From NCBI GenBank assembly GCA_964638865.1, contig CAZXBG010000040.1:1-28135 (forward strand): DNA of 28,135 nucleotides, written 5' to 3'. The notes beneath the pieces are model-generated. The model searched no databases and was not told the DNA's origin. It worked only from the letters and a program-made list of their open reading frames with translations. A program made the position numbers and the translations under genes. The first letter of the stretch is position 1. Each line of letters opens with the position of its first letter. Positions 1 to 8,744 of the stretch are shown here, in pieces. The DNA comes from UBA7236 sp964638865 (GTDB lineage Bacteria; Bacteroidota; Bacteroidia; Chitinophagales; BACL12).

Positions 1-166
1 CCTCACGATTCAGGAAATGAGTAATGAGTTATGAGTAATGAGTTTGATCTGAGTAAGATTAGAAGTCACGCCTCACGATTGACGAAATGAGTAATGAGTT
101 ATGAGTAATGAGTTTGATCTGAGTAAGATTAGAACTCACGCCTCACGATTGACGATTCACGATCTG
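1..166. repeat. 70-bp tandem repeat, about 2.4 copies, with an internal 14-bp duplication
   Basis: Units start at 1, 71 and 141. Units 1 and 2 are nearly identical over 70 bp, and the third stops around 166. Each full unit contains two adjacent copies of ATGAGTAATGAGTT (17-30 and 31-44; again 87-100 and 101-114) and begins with CCTCACGATT. The repeat lies downstream of the last Bat gene and reaches the left edge of the window, so the array may extend further. No open reading frame of note crosses it. Function unknown; it looks like a slippage-prone intergenic repeat. Confidence 0.9.
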
Positions 167-212
167 AAATAAATTCAGGAATCTATAATTTCAATCCACT
201 AACAAATGACTT

Positions 213-1007
213 TCACAAAATCATATCCCCCACTGCAACAATGTCTTCATTTTTAAGCCAGCCCACATTTCCATCCGGCATTTTAACTTCTGTCCAACTA
301 TTATCTGATTCTAAAACCTGCACTTTTAAACCTTCGTGAATTAAAAACATATTAGTGCTGCTTTCGTTGGGTTCGCTTTTAACTATGGAGCTTGGCGACA
401 TAACAATTGCAAATTGATAATTCTTATCATAATTATTTCTGGCAAATACAGAAACCAGGGTTAAAACAAAAATGACGAGTGAGATCACAAAACCAAAAAA
501 ACCATATCGCTGAAAGTTTCTTTTTTTAGCATATCGATAAATTGCAAATCCGCTGAGAGCTGTCCATAAAAATAATATACAAAAGAATGCCCAACTGTGA
601 ACGGAGAAAATTTTAATAAAATTGTGCGACCAGATCGTAACTAAAGATTGATTTATAGGATCCATTTTATCTCTTATTCTCAAATTTACAAGTTCGAGAT
701 TGTATTTAATATCTTCCTTTCGCCCATCATAAAATAATGCGCGTTCATAATTTAAAACAGAGAGGCCTAGTTTATCGGTTTTATAATAACAATTCCCAAG
801 ATTGTAATATAAGGTTGCGCTGGGCCCGTTTTGCGCCAATAAGTTTTCGTAAATCGCTATCGATTTTTCATATTTGCCCTTCTCGTACATTACATTGCCA
901 TATACAAAGGTTGTAGTATCAATATTAGTAGCAGTACTATCCGCCTGGCCGAATAGCGGCAATACAAGAATAAAAAAGAAAAGTGATGAAATACATTTTT
1001 TTCTCAT
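213..1007 (-). CDS. batE: BatE: TPR and SH3-domain membrane protein of the Bat operon
   Basis: 264 residues. An N-terminal signal/anchor (about 1-21) is followed by a TPR region (about 35-105, containing YYNLGNCYYKTDKLGLSV). Two transmembrane segments follow (about 133-157 and 169-189), and then a C-terminal bacterial SH3-like domain (about 199-258, ending GNVGWLKNEDIV). This matches the BatE architecture of Bacteroidota Bat operons, where it is the last gene. Its ATG overlaps the batD stop by 4 nt (ATGA), so translation is probably coupled. Inferred role: envelope scaffold that may bind peptidoglycan or protein partners through the SH3 domain. The biochemical function of the family is not settled. 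Confidence 0.85.
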   Translation of the reverse strand: MRKKCISSLFFFILVLPLFGQADSTATNIDTTTFVYGNVMYEKGKYEKSIAIYENLLAQNGPSATLYYNLGNCYYKTDKLGLSVLNYERALFYDGRKEDIKYNLELVNLRIRDKMDPINQSLVTIWSHNFIKIFSVHSWAFFCILFLWTALSGFAIYRYAKKRNFQRYGFFGFVISLVIFVLTLVSVFARNNYDKNYQFAIVMSPSSIVKSEPNESSTNMFLIHEGLKVQVLESDNSWTEVKMPDGNVGWLKNEDIVAVGDMIL

Positions 1008-2845
1008 TTTATTTCCGTTTCCAATTTAGTAATAATATCTACTGCATCTTTATACACATGCTCCAGAGTAGCAGAACTTAACTGTGGGGCAAATAATGAA
1101 ACTTCGCAGGTGTTTAAGAGTTGTAATGTATTGTCAGATGTGTTTTCTGAAACCTGTTGGCGCAATAAAACCTCGCGAATATTTTCCTTTGAAAGATCTC
1201 CTTGTTTGATATTGAGTTTATCTCCCAAATATCCCCACATTGTTTTAATAATTTCGTCGTAAAAGGCTTTTGTATTATTTGTTTTAACAAATTCATTAGC
1301 TTTTAACAATCTTTTTTTTGCCGTAATGTTTGCTTTTGAATACTTGAGTGCTACATGATCCTTTAATATTTTTTTGCGTTTGCCGGTCATCACAAAAATT
1401 CCAATACCGGCAAAAAATGGCAGTCCGAGTAAAGTATAAAACACACCCGTTCCATAAAACTGATTTGCAGTATTTTTATAATTAGGTCCGGTTTTTTTGA
1501 TATACCTGATATCGTTTGCGAGCATCTCCACATCCTCTTTATTTGCGGCATAATTTCCTGCTGAAGGATTATAGCCGGGACCTGCTTCTACATTTACTTT
1601 ATAAGTTTCGGATGTTATTGTTTCATATTTTTTCTTTGCCGGATCTAAAAAAGACCACGAATATGCAGGAATCGTAAACTCTCCGGGGGACCTTGGAATC
1701 AATAAGTATTCATAGGTTTTAGTATTTCCGTTGGTAGAGGTTTTAGGATCATATGTTTCCCAACCCGGAGGAAGATCTAATTCTGGTGCGTTAAATAATT
1801 CCAAATTTCCGTTGCCGGTAATCATTACTCTGTAGGTGAGTGGTTCATCTGTTTTGGTTGATGTTGCATTCAATTCGGTTTTCATACTGAATTTACCAAC
1901 GGCTCCATTAAAATCGGCAGGGGTATTTGCAGGAATTTCAAGCACATTCACTTTTACCGTTGAAGAGGAAACTGATGCCCGAACTTCTTTGTTTCCTGAA
2001 CTGAAAGGACTGGAAAAAAAATCATCTAAATAATCCTGCATAGGATCAGCTGATTTAGTTTTTTGTTTTTTCAGATGCACTCCAAATAAACCATCCAATG
2101 TGATAGGATCTATCTCTAATTTCCCTGCCTTTTGTGCTGTGAGTATTGTTTTTTTAAAGGTGCTCACTTCATACACTTCTCCATTTATTGTTTCCGTTTG
2201 TGATTGTTGTTCACTTAATTCAACTTCCTTTGCATAAAATCCATCGTATTTCGGAACCTTTACGGCTTGCATAATTCTATATCCGTAAATGGAAGAATTT
2301 TTTTTGACACAAAATTTCATCGTAACTGTAATATCTTCCCCTTTAAATATTTCCTGATCACTAACCTCCGTTTTTATTAAAACGTTTTCCTGTATGTAGG
2401 TATTAATATCGGCACTGGCTTCGTTTTGTTTCGTTGTTTGCTCCGTTGAATTGTTTTGTGTTGAGGTTGGTTTATCTACAATCTCCACAACAATAGGTTG
2501 TGAAGAAAGTGTTTTATCATCCACCTTAACATAAGCGGCTCCAATTGTGAATTTTCCAATATTTTTTGGCTGCAGCACATAAGCATAAGCAATAGATGAT
2601 GTTACCTTCCCATTTGTGATCATTGTGCTCGACGATTGATTCGGACCTCCCATTACCATAAAATCGGCCATTGCGGGAGGGCGAAAATCTTTAATAGAAC
2701 CACCATTAATTAAAGTAATGGTCAGTTGAAATCTTTCGCTAAGTGCAACCTTCGATTTACTCACACTTGCAGTTAAAGAAGCCTGTTGTGCAAATAATTG
2801 CACAATAAACAATATCATAATACCGGTTGTAAAGAACTTTTTCAT
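1004..2845 (-). CDS. batD: BatD: large exported Ig-like repeat protein anchored by one C-terminal membrane helix
   Basis: 613 residues from the ATG at 2845. A TTG three codons upstream (2854) is possible but would overlap batC, while the ATG lies 2 nt after the batC stop and gives a clean signal peptide (MKKFFTTGIMILFIVQLFAQ). The long extracytoplasmic part is beta-rich, as in the BatD family, with motifs such as LTITLINGGSIKDFRPP and VMITGNGNLELFNAPELDLP. A single membrane helix lies at about 468-488, followed by a helical cytoplasmic tail of about 125 residues. It sits between batC and batE as in other Bat operons. Inferred role: partner of the vWA proteins BatA and BatB in an envelope complex. 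Confidence 0.88.
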   Translation of the reverse strand: MKKFFTTGIMILFIVQLFAQQASLTASVSKSKVALSERFQLTITLINGGSIKDFRPPAMADFMVMGGPNQSSSTMITNGKVTSSIAYAYVLQPKNIGKFTIGAAYVKVDDKTLSSQPIVVEIVDKPTSTQNNSTEQTTKQNEASADINTYIQENVLIKTEVSDQEIFKGEDITVTMKFCVKKNSSIYGYRIMQAVKVPKYDGFYAKEVELSEQQSQTETINGEVYEVSTFKKTILTAQKAGKLEIDPITLDGLFGVHLKKQKTKSADPMQDYLDDFFSSPFSSGNKEVRASVSSSTVKVNVLEIPANTPADFNGAVGKFSMKTELNATSTKTDEPLTYRVMITGNGNLELFNAPELDLPPGWETYDPKTSTNGNTKTYEYLLIPRSPGEFTIPAYSWSFLDPAKKKYETITSETYKVNVEAGPGYNPSAGNYAANKEDVEMLANDIRYIKKTGPNYKNTANQFYGTGVFYTLLGLPFFAGIGIFVMTGKRKKILKDHVALKYSKANITAKKRLLKANEFVKTNNTKAFYDEIIKTMWGYLGDKLNIKQGDLSKENIREVLLRQQVSENTSDNTLQLLNTCEVSLFAPQLSSATLEHVYKDAVDIITKLETEIK

Positions 2846-2847
2846 AA

Positions 2848-3543
2848 TTACCAATCTTTTTCTGCCTCTGCTCCTGCGGCCTGTACTTTTTGTTTATTTA
2901 CCTTTTCCTGTACATTTTTATCATCCTCATTCAGTGCCTGCATTATGCGTTCTAACTCCTCTTTACTATACTGCTTTGGTTGTGATTGTTTTTGTTCCTG
3001 TTGTTGATCTTTTGGTGGTTGTTGGTCTTTGTTCTTATCTTGCGGTTCCTCCTTTTTTTGTTCGTCTTTTTTCTGATCCTCTTTCTTATCGTCTTGATTT
3101 TTATTTTGTTGCTGCTGTTGCTGTTGAATCATTTTTTGTGCGTATGCAAGATTGTATTTAGTATCGGCATCTTCCGGATTATTGCGCAATGCCTGTTTGT
3201 ATGCATTAATACTTTCCTCATACTTTTTTTGTTGCAATAGGGTATTTCCCATATTGTGATAAGCCTGTGCTCTTATTTCCGGATCATCTGTATTCTCTGC
3301 AGTTTTTCTAAATTGGTTAAGCGCTCCTTCATAATCTTGTTGCTGAAATAAAGAATTTCCCAAATTAAAATTACCGGCATCGGATGCAGGATTTGTGATC
3401 AATGCATCATTATAACTTTTTTGTGCGCCATTAAAATCCTTTTCATTGTATTTTTGATTTCCTTCCTGAATTGCAACATTTTCTTTTTGTGCCATTAATA
3501 AGGAAGAGCTCAACAATAAAAATATAATTATTGTATATTTCAT
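2848..3543 (-). CDS. batC: BatC: secreted TPR protein with a Q/K/E/D-rich tail
   Basis: 231 residues from the ATG at 3543, which gives the signal peptide MKYTIIIFLLLSSSLLMAQ and lies one base after the batB stop. An upstream ATG at 3567 would overlap batB by 23 nt and put charged residues before the signal peptide, so it is less likely. About three TPR units span residues 22-138 (for example AYHNMGNTLLQQKKYEESIN). The tail, about 140-205, is low complexity: a run of seven Gln, then alternating Lys, Gln, Asp, Glu and Pro. TPR plus a charged tail between batB and batD is typical of BatC. Inferred role: periplasmic protein-protein adaptor. Confidence 0.87.
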   Translation of the reverse strand: MKYTIIIFLLLSSSLLMAQKENVAIQEGNQKYNEKDFNGAQKSYNDALITNPASDAGNFNLGNSLFQQQDYEGALNQFRKTAENTDDPEIRAQAYHNMGNTLLQQKKYEESINAYKQALRNNPEDADTKYNLAYAQKMIQQQQQQQNKNQDDKKEDQKKDEQKKEEPQDKNKDQQPPKDQQQEQKQSQPKQYSKEELERIMQALNEDDKNVQEKVNKQKVQAAGAEAEKDW

Positions 3544-3544
3544 A

Positions 3545-4597
3545 TCAGCTTTTTTTGTCTGCATCAAATAAATTAATTTTTTCCAGCCATTTCGGTTTTT
3601 TGTCCGATAAAAAGAATTCCAATGTCAAAAATAACAATCCAATTCCCAAAAATATCTGAAAGTGATTAGCATATTCAGAAAACTCAAAACTGTCGTCTTT
3701 TGTTTTATCCAATGCATCAATTTCTTCATATACTTTTTGTATTACTTTTCGTCCTTCACTAACATTCATGTATAATCCGTTCGACTCAGAAGCTAATTGC
3801 TGCATCATTTGTTCATTCAGTTTAGTTAGCACTATATTGCCTTCTTTGTCTTTTTTAAATCCATCAGATATATTTCCTTTTTTTAATGGAATAGGCCCCC
3901 CGTTTTTAGTACCAACGCCTAGGGTTATAATTTTAATATTTTTATCGGCTGCTTCTTTTGCCATTTCCACGGCATTTTTATCATGACTTTCTCCATCTGT
4001 AATGATGATAATTGCCTTTCCTTTTTTGGAGCCTTCTTCACCACCGGTTTCAAATTCCACTAAAGCAGTCTCAATTGCTTTTCCAATATTTGTTCCTTGA
4101 GATGATACCATTCCGGTGTTAATGGTATTCAAATACATGAGTGCTGCACGCGAATCGCCGGTCAAAGGCATTTGAACGTAACTCTGACCTGCAAAAACAA
4201 TGAGACCTATTTTATTAGAAGCAAGTTTTTCAATCAGCTGACTCGTTGTGAGTTTTGCCTGTTCAAGTCTGTCGGGTTTTACATCTGTTGCCAGCATGCT
4301 ATTGGAAACATCAAAACAAATGATCACTTCTGCACTTTCCCCGGTTATTTTTTGTTTTTTTGATCCCATACGAAGATTTGCAAGTCCGATAATGAAACAA
4401 ACGAGTGTTAGCAACAATAAGGAGAACTTTATCCACTTTCTTTTGAGTGAATTTTGTTGCATCAGGCGATTGATCAAATGTTCGTCACCTAATTTTTTAA
4501 TTGCCTTGCTTCGCCATAAAAGATAAAAATAAAATAGCGTTATTGCCGCCGGAAGCAGAAATAATAAATATAAATATGTATTATTTTCGAATTGCAT
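3545..4597 (-). CDS. batB: BatB: membrane-anchored von Willebrand factor A protein
   Basis: 350 residues. Two N-terminal transmembrane segments (about 8-28 and 57-75) precede a vWA domain with an intact MIDAS motif, DVSNS at 96-100, plus downstream LTGDSR and ITDGESHD elements. A C-terminal transmembrane helix lies at about 312-331. The ATG at 4595-4597 directly abuts the batA stop (zero spacing), so the two vWA proteins are co-translated. It is similar to BatA next door, as expected for this ancient duplicated pair. Inferred role: metal-dependent adhesion or assembly module acting with the MoxR ATPase in the envelope. Confidence 0.9.
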   Translation of the reverse strand: MQFENNTYLYLLFLLPAAITLFYFYLLWRSKAIKKLGDEHLINRLMQQNSLKRKWIKFSLLLLTLVCFIIGLANLRMGSKKQKITGESAEVIICFDVSNSMLATDVKPDRLEQAKLTTSQLIEKLASNKIGLIVFAGQSYVQMPLTGDSRAALMYLNTINTGMVSSQGTNIGKAIETALVEFETGGEEGSKKGKAIIIITDGESHDKNAVEMAKEAADKNIKIITLGVGTKNGGPIPLKKGNISDGFKKDKEGNIVLTKLNEQMMQQLASESNGLYMNVSEGRKVIQKVYEEIDALDKTKDDSFEFSEYANHFQIFLGIGLLFLTLEFFLSDKKPKWLEKINLFDADKKS

Positions 4598-5614
4598 TTA
4601 TGTTACTGATCTAAAAATTGTAAACGTTAAAATTAATTCAATTAATAATAAAATTAATCCGGCCAAGGCAAACAGGTGAAATTGTTCATCGTATCTCCGG
4701 GTAATATCTACTTCTATTTTTTGTTTTTCAATAGTATCAATCTCTTTATAAATTTCTGTAAGTTTTTCTTTTGAAGTTGCTTTAAAGTATGTGCCTCCGG
4801 TAATATCCGCAATTTCCTTTAAAGTGGTTTCATCAAATGAAATTCGCGGATCGAGATCAAAAACCCTTCTTCCATTTTTATCTACAACCGGAATAGGCAT
4901 ATTTGTTTCACTTCCCACCCCTATGGTATAAACACGAATATTTAATTGTTTGGCAGCATTTGCCGCATCTATTGGCGAAAACTTTCCACCCATTCTAACT
5001 CCATCAGTAAGCAGTATTATTACTTTGGTGCTCAACTTCGTGGTATCTGCCAATCTGTTTACCGCCATAAATAATCCATCTCCTATTGCAGTGCCATCTT
5101 GCAGATACCAATTATCTGCATTATCAACCTGTGTTTTTAGTAATTCATGATCGAGTGTTGCAGGACATTGGGTAAATGTTTCTCCGGCAAAAACAACAAG
5201 ACCTATTCTATCACCCGGGCGACTGTCAATAAATTCTTTTGCTGCAACTTTTGCTGCTTCCATTCTGTTTGGCCTGAAATCGATTGCATACATACTTGTT
5301 GAAACGTCGAGCGACAACATCATATCTATTCCCTCTGAGGAAATTCTTTTATTGCTGAAACCCGTTTGTGGTCGTGCAAGAGCAATTACGATCATGATTA
5401 AACTCAATATCCTCAAAACAAATAAAGCAGGCAACCATTTAATTTTAACAGGAGTATTTTTTTTGTTTTGTAAACCCCCTAATGAAGAAATTTTAAACTC
5501 TACATATTTATCGCGACTGCGATTTTTATAATAATAGATGTAAAGAGGCAGCAATAAAAGCAGCAGAAAGAACCATGGGTCCTCAAATCTTATATCTTTT
5601 ATCAGATCCATCAT
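4598..5614 (-). CDS. batA: BatA: membrane-anchored von Willebrand factor A protein
   Basis: 338 residues. Two N-terminal membrane helices (about 14-28 and 60-80) are followed by a vWA domain with the MIDAS signature DVSTS at 103-107 and the LLTDGVRMGG element. A C-terminal helix (about 314-334) completes the usual BatA/BatB topology. The protein starts with two consecutive Met codons; either could be used. The first ATG overlaps the stop of the upstream gene by 4 nt (ATGA), showing tight operon organisation. Bat genes were named for aerotolerance in Bacteroides fragilis. The molecular role, an envelope complex energised by MoxR, remains inferred. Confidence 0.9.
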   Translation of the reverse strand: MMDLIKDIRFEDPWFFLLLLLLPLYIYYYKNRSRDKYVEFKISSLGGLQNKKNTPVKIKWLPALFVLRILSLIMIVIALARPQTGFSNKRISSEGIDMMLSLDVSTSMYAIDFRPNRMEAAKVAAKEFIDSRPGDRIGLVVFAGETFTQCPATLDHELLKTQVDNADNWYLQDGTAIGDGLFMAVNRLADTTKLSTKVIILLTDGVRMGGKFSPIDAANAAKQLNIRVYTIGVGSETNMPIPVVDKNGRRVFDLDPRISFDETTLKEIADITGGTYFKATSKEKLTEIYKEIDTIEKQKIEVDITRRYDEQFHLFALAGLILLLIELILTFTIFRSVT

Positions 5615-6540
5615 TGTTTTAAATCCGGTTTTGGGTCTGCTGGTTTAGTTGTTTCTACAAATGCAAAAGCATTTTGCATAGCCTGTATATTTTCATTTTG
5701 AAGTGGTCGTGATTTTGCAAATTTTACAAGATCAGCCAATTCGAGAATGAAACGAATATATTCTATTTGCACTGCGGATAAATCTACATTATTTAATTGC
5801 GCAATTATTTCATCGGAGGTGCTCTCTAATGCATTAATACCGAAACGTTTTTCCATATAGGAACGGAGAATTTCTGTTAATTCGGAATAATATTGCTTTA
5901 AATCATCCTTTTGCCACAATTTATTTGCATCCAATTCTTTTAATAGTTGAATTGTTTTATCGTAATAAGAAATAGTGTTTACCTTTTCTTTTATTGCGAT
6001 CTTTATCTTGTTTTTAAAGAATACAAAATAAATGATAACACCAATTCCTGTGAATAATAACAATCCGCACACAATAAATATCCATGTATAATTTATAACC
6101 TTAACCTCAATTACTTCTTTTATGGGCTTTATTGTTAATGTGGTGTCAACCGGTACCGTTTGAACAGTAAATAGGGCAGAATCTGAAAATACAAAATAGG
6201 TTGTTGTATCGCGTAATTTTTTATAGGGTATTTTTATTTGTGGAAGATAATAAACTCCGGAATCATAAATACTGTATACTATTTCCTGACTTAAGTGAAA
6301 TGCATTATTTATCCTCGTTGTATCTATTGGGTTACTCGTGATGAGATCATACGATGTTAAGTCATTTTCTGCGGGCCAGTCTAAAATATAGGTAGAATCG
6401 GCAGTAACATTTAATTGTACCCGAATATAATCGCCAATCAAATATTGACCCTTATCCGTTTTAGCAGTTGCGCTTACCTGTGCGTTCAGCAGATATGGCG
6501 CAGTTAATAAAAACAATATAATTAAAATTCTAATCTTCAT
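5611..6540 (-). CDS. BatD-like / DUF4381-like single-pass membrane protein of the Bat operon
   Basis: 309 residues. A signal peptide (MKIRILIILFLLTAPYLLNA) is followed by a beta-rich extracytoplasmic region of about 130 residues and one transmembrane helix at about 152-175. A helical cytoplasmic domain follows (for example YYSELTEILRSYMEKRFGI) and ends in a Pro/Lys-rich tail. A protein of this shape usually sits between the DUF58 gene and batA in Bacteroidota Bat operons. It resembles the second half of BatD: beta domain, membrane helix, helical domain. It starts 6 nt after the DUF58 stop and overlaps batA by 4 nt. The assignment rests on architecture and position; no catalytic residues are evident. 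Confidence 0.75.
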   Translation of the reverse strand: MKIRILIILFLLTAPYLLNAQVSATAKTDKGQYLIGDYIRVQLNVTADSTYILDWPAENDLTSYDLITSNPIDTTRINNAFHLSQEIVYSIYDSGVYYLPQIKIPYKKLRDTTTYFVFSDSALFTVQTVPVDTTLTIKPIKEVIEVKVINYTWIFIVCGLLLFTGIGVIIYFVFFKNKIKIAIKEKVNTISYYDKTIQLLKELDANKLWQKDDLKQYYSELTEILRSYMEKRFGINALESTSDEIIAQLNNVDLSAVQIEYIRFILELADLVKFAKSRPLQNENIQAMQNAFAFVETTKPADPKPDLKQ

Positions 6541-6546
6541 GGCACG

Positions 6547-7422
6547 TTAACGCATCATTATTCTCTTTCTGAAAAATTTATGTAATTCGTTGATATAGGG
6601 TTTTTCACTGTTAATACTTATAGTATCTGCGCCACTTTTCGAAAAGGTGGTTTTGAATTGTGATACATTTTCGATAAAATTCTTTTTGTATTGAACTCTT
6701 GTATTTTTATTGGAAGTATCCACCCACATTACTTCATTTTTTTCTGCATCAAACATTCGAAGAATTCCTACATCGGGCAATTCTTCCTCCCTTTTATCAT
6801 GGATATGTACACCAATTAAATCATGTTTTCGCGCCGCAATTCTCAACGGTTTCTCATAGTCCTTATCTATAAAATCACTAAATACAAATGCAATACTTCT
6901 TTTTTTCACCACATTATTAAAATATTCTAATGCTAACGAAATATTTGTTGCTTTTCCGGCAGGATTAACTTCTAACAGGTCGCTTATTATCCGCAATATA
7001 TGTGATTTTCCTTTTTTGGGAGGAATAAATTTTTCGATGCGATCAGAAAACAATATCACCCCAACCTTATCATTATTATTAATAGCAGAAAAGGATAACA
7101 CTGCAGCAATTTCTGTGATCAGTGCATTTTTCATTTGAATTTGAGTTCCGAAATACGACGACTGACTTACATCAATAATCAACATAACAGTTAATTCCCG
7201 TTCTTCTTCAAATACTTTAATATATGGATGACTCATGCGTGCAGTTACATTCCATTCAATATTGCGCACATCATCTCCAAAAGTATATTCCCGCACTTCG
7301 CTGAAACTCATTCCCCTTCCTTTAAATGCAGAATGATATTCTCCCGAAAAAATATTTTGCGAAATACCCTTAGTTTTTATTTCAATGGATCGGACTTTTT
7401 TTAATAATGCTGCCTTATCCAA
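6547..7422 (-). CDS. DUF58 domain protein (vWA-like) of the Bat operon
   Basis: 291 residues with no signal peptide or membrane helix, so probably cytoplasmic. The N-terminal region carries the hallmark DUF58 block GRGMSFSEVREYTFGDDVRNIEW (about 36-57). A vWA-like fold follows with a DVSQS metal-site motif at 84-88. DUF58 proteins are regularly encoded next to MoxR ATPases and are thought to be their partners. The gene follows moxR after a 136-nt gap, the only sizeable break in the operon. A TTG-free ATG start (MDKAALLKKV) fits the family N-terminus. Confidence 0.88.
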   Translation of the reverse strand: MDKAALLKKVRSIEIKTKGISQNIFSGEYHSAFKGRGMSFSEVREYTFGDDVRNIEWNVTARMSHPYIKVFEEERELTVMLIIDVSQSSYFGTQIQMKNALITEIAAVLSFSAINNNDKVGVILFSDRIEKFIPPKKGKSHILRIISDLLEVNPAGKATNISLALEYFNNVVKKRSIAFVFSDFIDKDYEKPLRIAARKHDLIGVHIHDKREEELPDVGILRMFDAEKNEVMWVDTSNKNTRVQYKKNFIENVSQFKTTFSKSGADTISINSEKPYINELHKFFRKRIMMR

Positions 7423-7558
7423 TTTGAGTTATTTTTTAGTTTGGTAATTTGATAGTTTATTAATTGGGTTCTCCGTTTTGTTGCTATTTGAAACAATCAT
7501 AAATTTTCCTTCGTTTTGAACTTTTACAAACCCCTTCAACTTTAACCTCCCCCTTTTA

Positions 7559-8560
7559 TCACGGTACCTCCACTACATTCAGGATCTCGGTAATAATATC
7601 TTCCGAAGTGATGTTTTCTGCTTCTGCTTCATAGGTCAATCCGATGCGATGGCGAAGTACATCGTGACAAATAGCACGTACATCTTCCGGAATTACATAT
7701 CCTCTTCTTTTAATAAAGGCATATGCTTTACTTGCCAAAGCGAGATTAATGGAAGCACGCGGCGAACCTCCGTAGGTGATCAGGTGTTTTATTTTATTTA
7801 ATTTAAAATCTTCCGGTTTTCTGGTTGCAAAAACGATATCGAGTATATAATTCTCAATTTTTTCGTCCATGTAAACGTCCTTCACACGATTTCTTGCGGA
7901 TAATATTTGCTCGGGAGAAATTACCTGTTTTATTTTTATTTCCCCTCCGGCCACATTTTGTCTGATTATGAGTTTTTCATCCTCCTTAGTGGGGTAATTT
8001 ATCACCACTTTCATCATAAACCGGTCCACTTGTGCCTCAGGCAATGGGTAGGTTCCCTCCTGTTCAATTGGATTTTGAGTTGCTAGTACTAAAAAAGGTT
8101 CCTCCAACTTATAGGTTGTATCTCCAATGGTAACTTGTTTTTCCTGCATGGATTCCAGTAGCGCACTTTGCACTTTTGCCGGCGCCCTGTTGATCTCATC
8201 AGCGAGAATAAAATTAGCGAAAATTGGCCCTTTTTTTACACTGAAAACATTGTCTTTTTGATTGTAAATGAGGGTTCCAACCAGATCGGCAGGAAGCAGG
8301 TCGGGCGTAAATTGTATTCTTGAAAATTTTGCGTTTATTGCGCTGGCTAATGTCTTGATAGCCAATGTTTTAGCTAGTCCGGGTACGCCTTCCAACAAAA
8401 TATGTCCCTGCGAAAGCAAACCGAGCAAAAGCCTGTCAATCATATATTTTTGCCCGATAATTACTTTGGATGTTTCCAGGCGCAAAAGGTCAATAAAAGC
8501 GCTTTCTTCGTGAATACGGTCGTTTAGTTCATTAATTTCAGCAGATGCCAAAGTTTCCAT
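7559..8560 (-). CDS. moxR: MoxR-family AAA+ ATPase
   Basis: 333 residues. The Walker A motif GVPGLAKT is at 58-65. Walker B FILADE (117-122) continues into the MoxR signature INRAPAKVQSALLESMQE. Sensor 1 lies in ATQNPIEQEGTYPLPEAQ, and the C-terminal lid contains GGSPRAS. All key ATPase residues are present and the length is normal for the family. It is the first gene of the Bat operon and faces the osmC-type gene across a 184-bp divergent region. Family knowledge: MoxR ATPases act as chaperone-like motors for vWA proteins. Inferred partners are the DUF58 protein, BatA and BatB. Confidence 0.93.
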   Translation of the reverse strand: METLASAEINELNDRIHEESAFIDLLRLETSKVIIGQKYMIDRLLLGLLSQGHILLEGVPGLAKTLAIKTLASAINAKFSRIQFTPDLLPADLVGTLIYNQKDNVFSVKKGPIFANFILADEINRAPAKVQSALLESMQEKQVTIGDTTYKLEEPFLVLATQNPIEQEGTYPLPEAQVDRFMMKVVINYPTKEDEKLIIRQNVAGGEIKIKQVISPEQILSARNRVKDVYMDEKIENYILDIVFATRKPEDFKLNKIKHLITYGGSPRASINLALASKAYAFIKRRGYVIPEDVRAICHDVLRHRIGLTYEAEAENITSEDIITEILNVVEVP

Positions 8561-8744
8561 GCATTATAAGTTTAGTCAATTTCAAAAAAACACGAGGTAA
8601 CAAAGTTAACACTCTCCACCCCGATTAAATTTGGTGTGCAAAGTTAATTAAGGTTAAAGTAACGATAAACATTGTTAACCAACGTTTTATAACAAAAACC
8701 CTTCCCATGCCTACCTTTAGCAAATAATTTTAAAAAATAGCATT
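8561..8744. promoter_or_regulatory. Divergent promoter region between moxR and the osmC-type gene
   Basis: 184 noncoding bases between divergent start codons. On the minus strand there are two exact matches to the Bacteroidota -7 consensus TAnnTTTG, both TAACTTTG, at 8608-8601 and 8646-8639. The second has a GTTTA 19 nt upstream as a possible -33 element. On the plus strand there is TAAATTTG at 8626-8633, and nearer the gene TACCTTTA at 8712-8719 (one mismatch) with GTTTTA at 8684-8689. A near-palindrome TTGTTAACCAA lies at 8672-8682. Which element is used cannot be decided by eye. Confidence 0.5.

Noticed and set aside
1..166. Possible CRISPR array at the left edge
   Set aside because: The 70-bp units are almost wholly identical, with no unique spacers between short repeats, and no cas gene is present. 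It is a plain tandem repeat.
2986..3240. Plus-strand hydrophobic reading frame opposite batC
   Set aside because: A shadow of the Gln/Lys-rich codons of batC read on the other strand (Leu/Phe/Val runs); not a membrane protein gene.
7429..7500. Minus-strand 23-residue peptide (starting MIVSNSNKTENPINK) between moxR and the DUF58 gene
   Set aside because: Low-complexity Asn/Lys/Thr sequence typical of translated AT-rich intergenic repeats, with no ribosome-binding or conservation evidence. I do not call it a gene.
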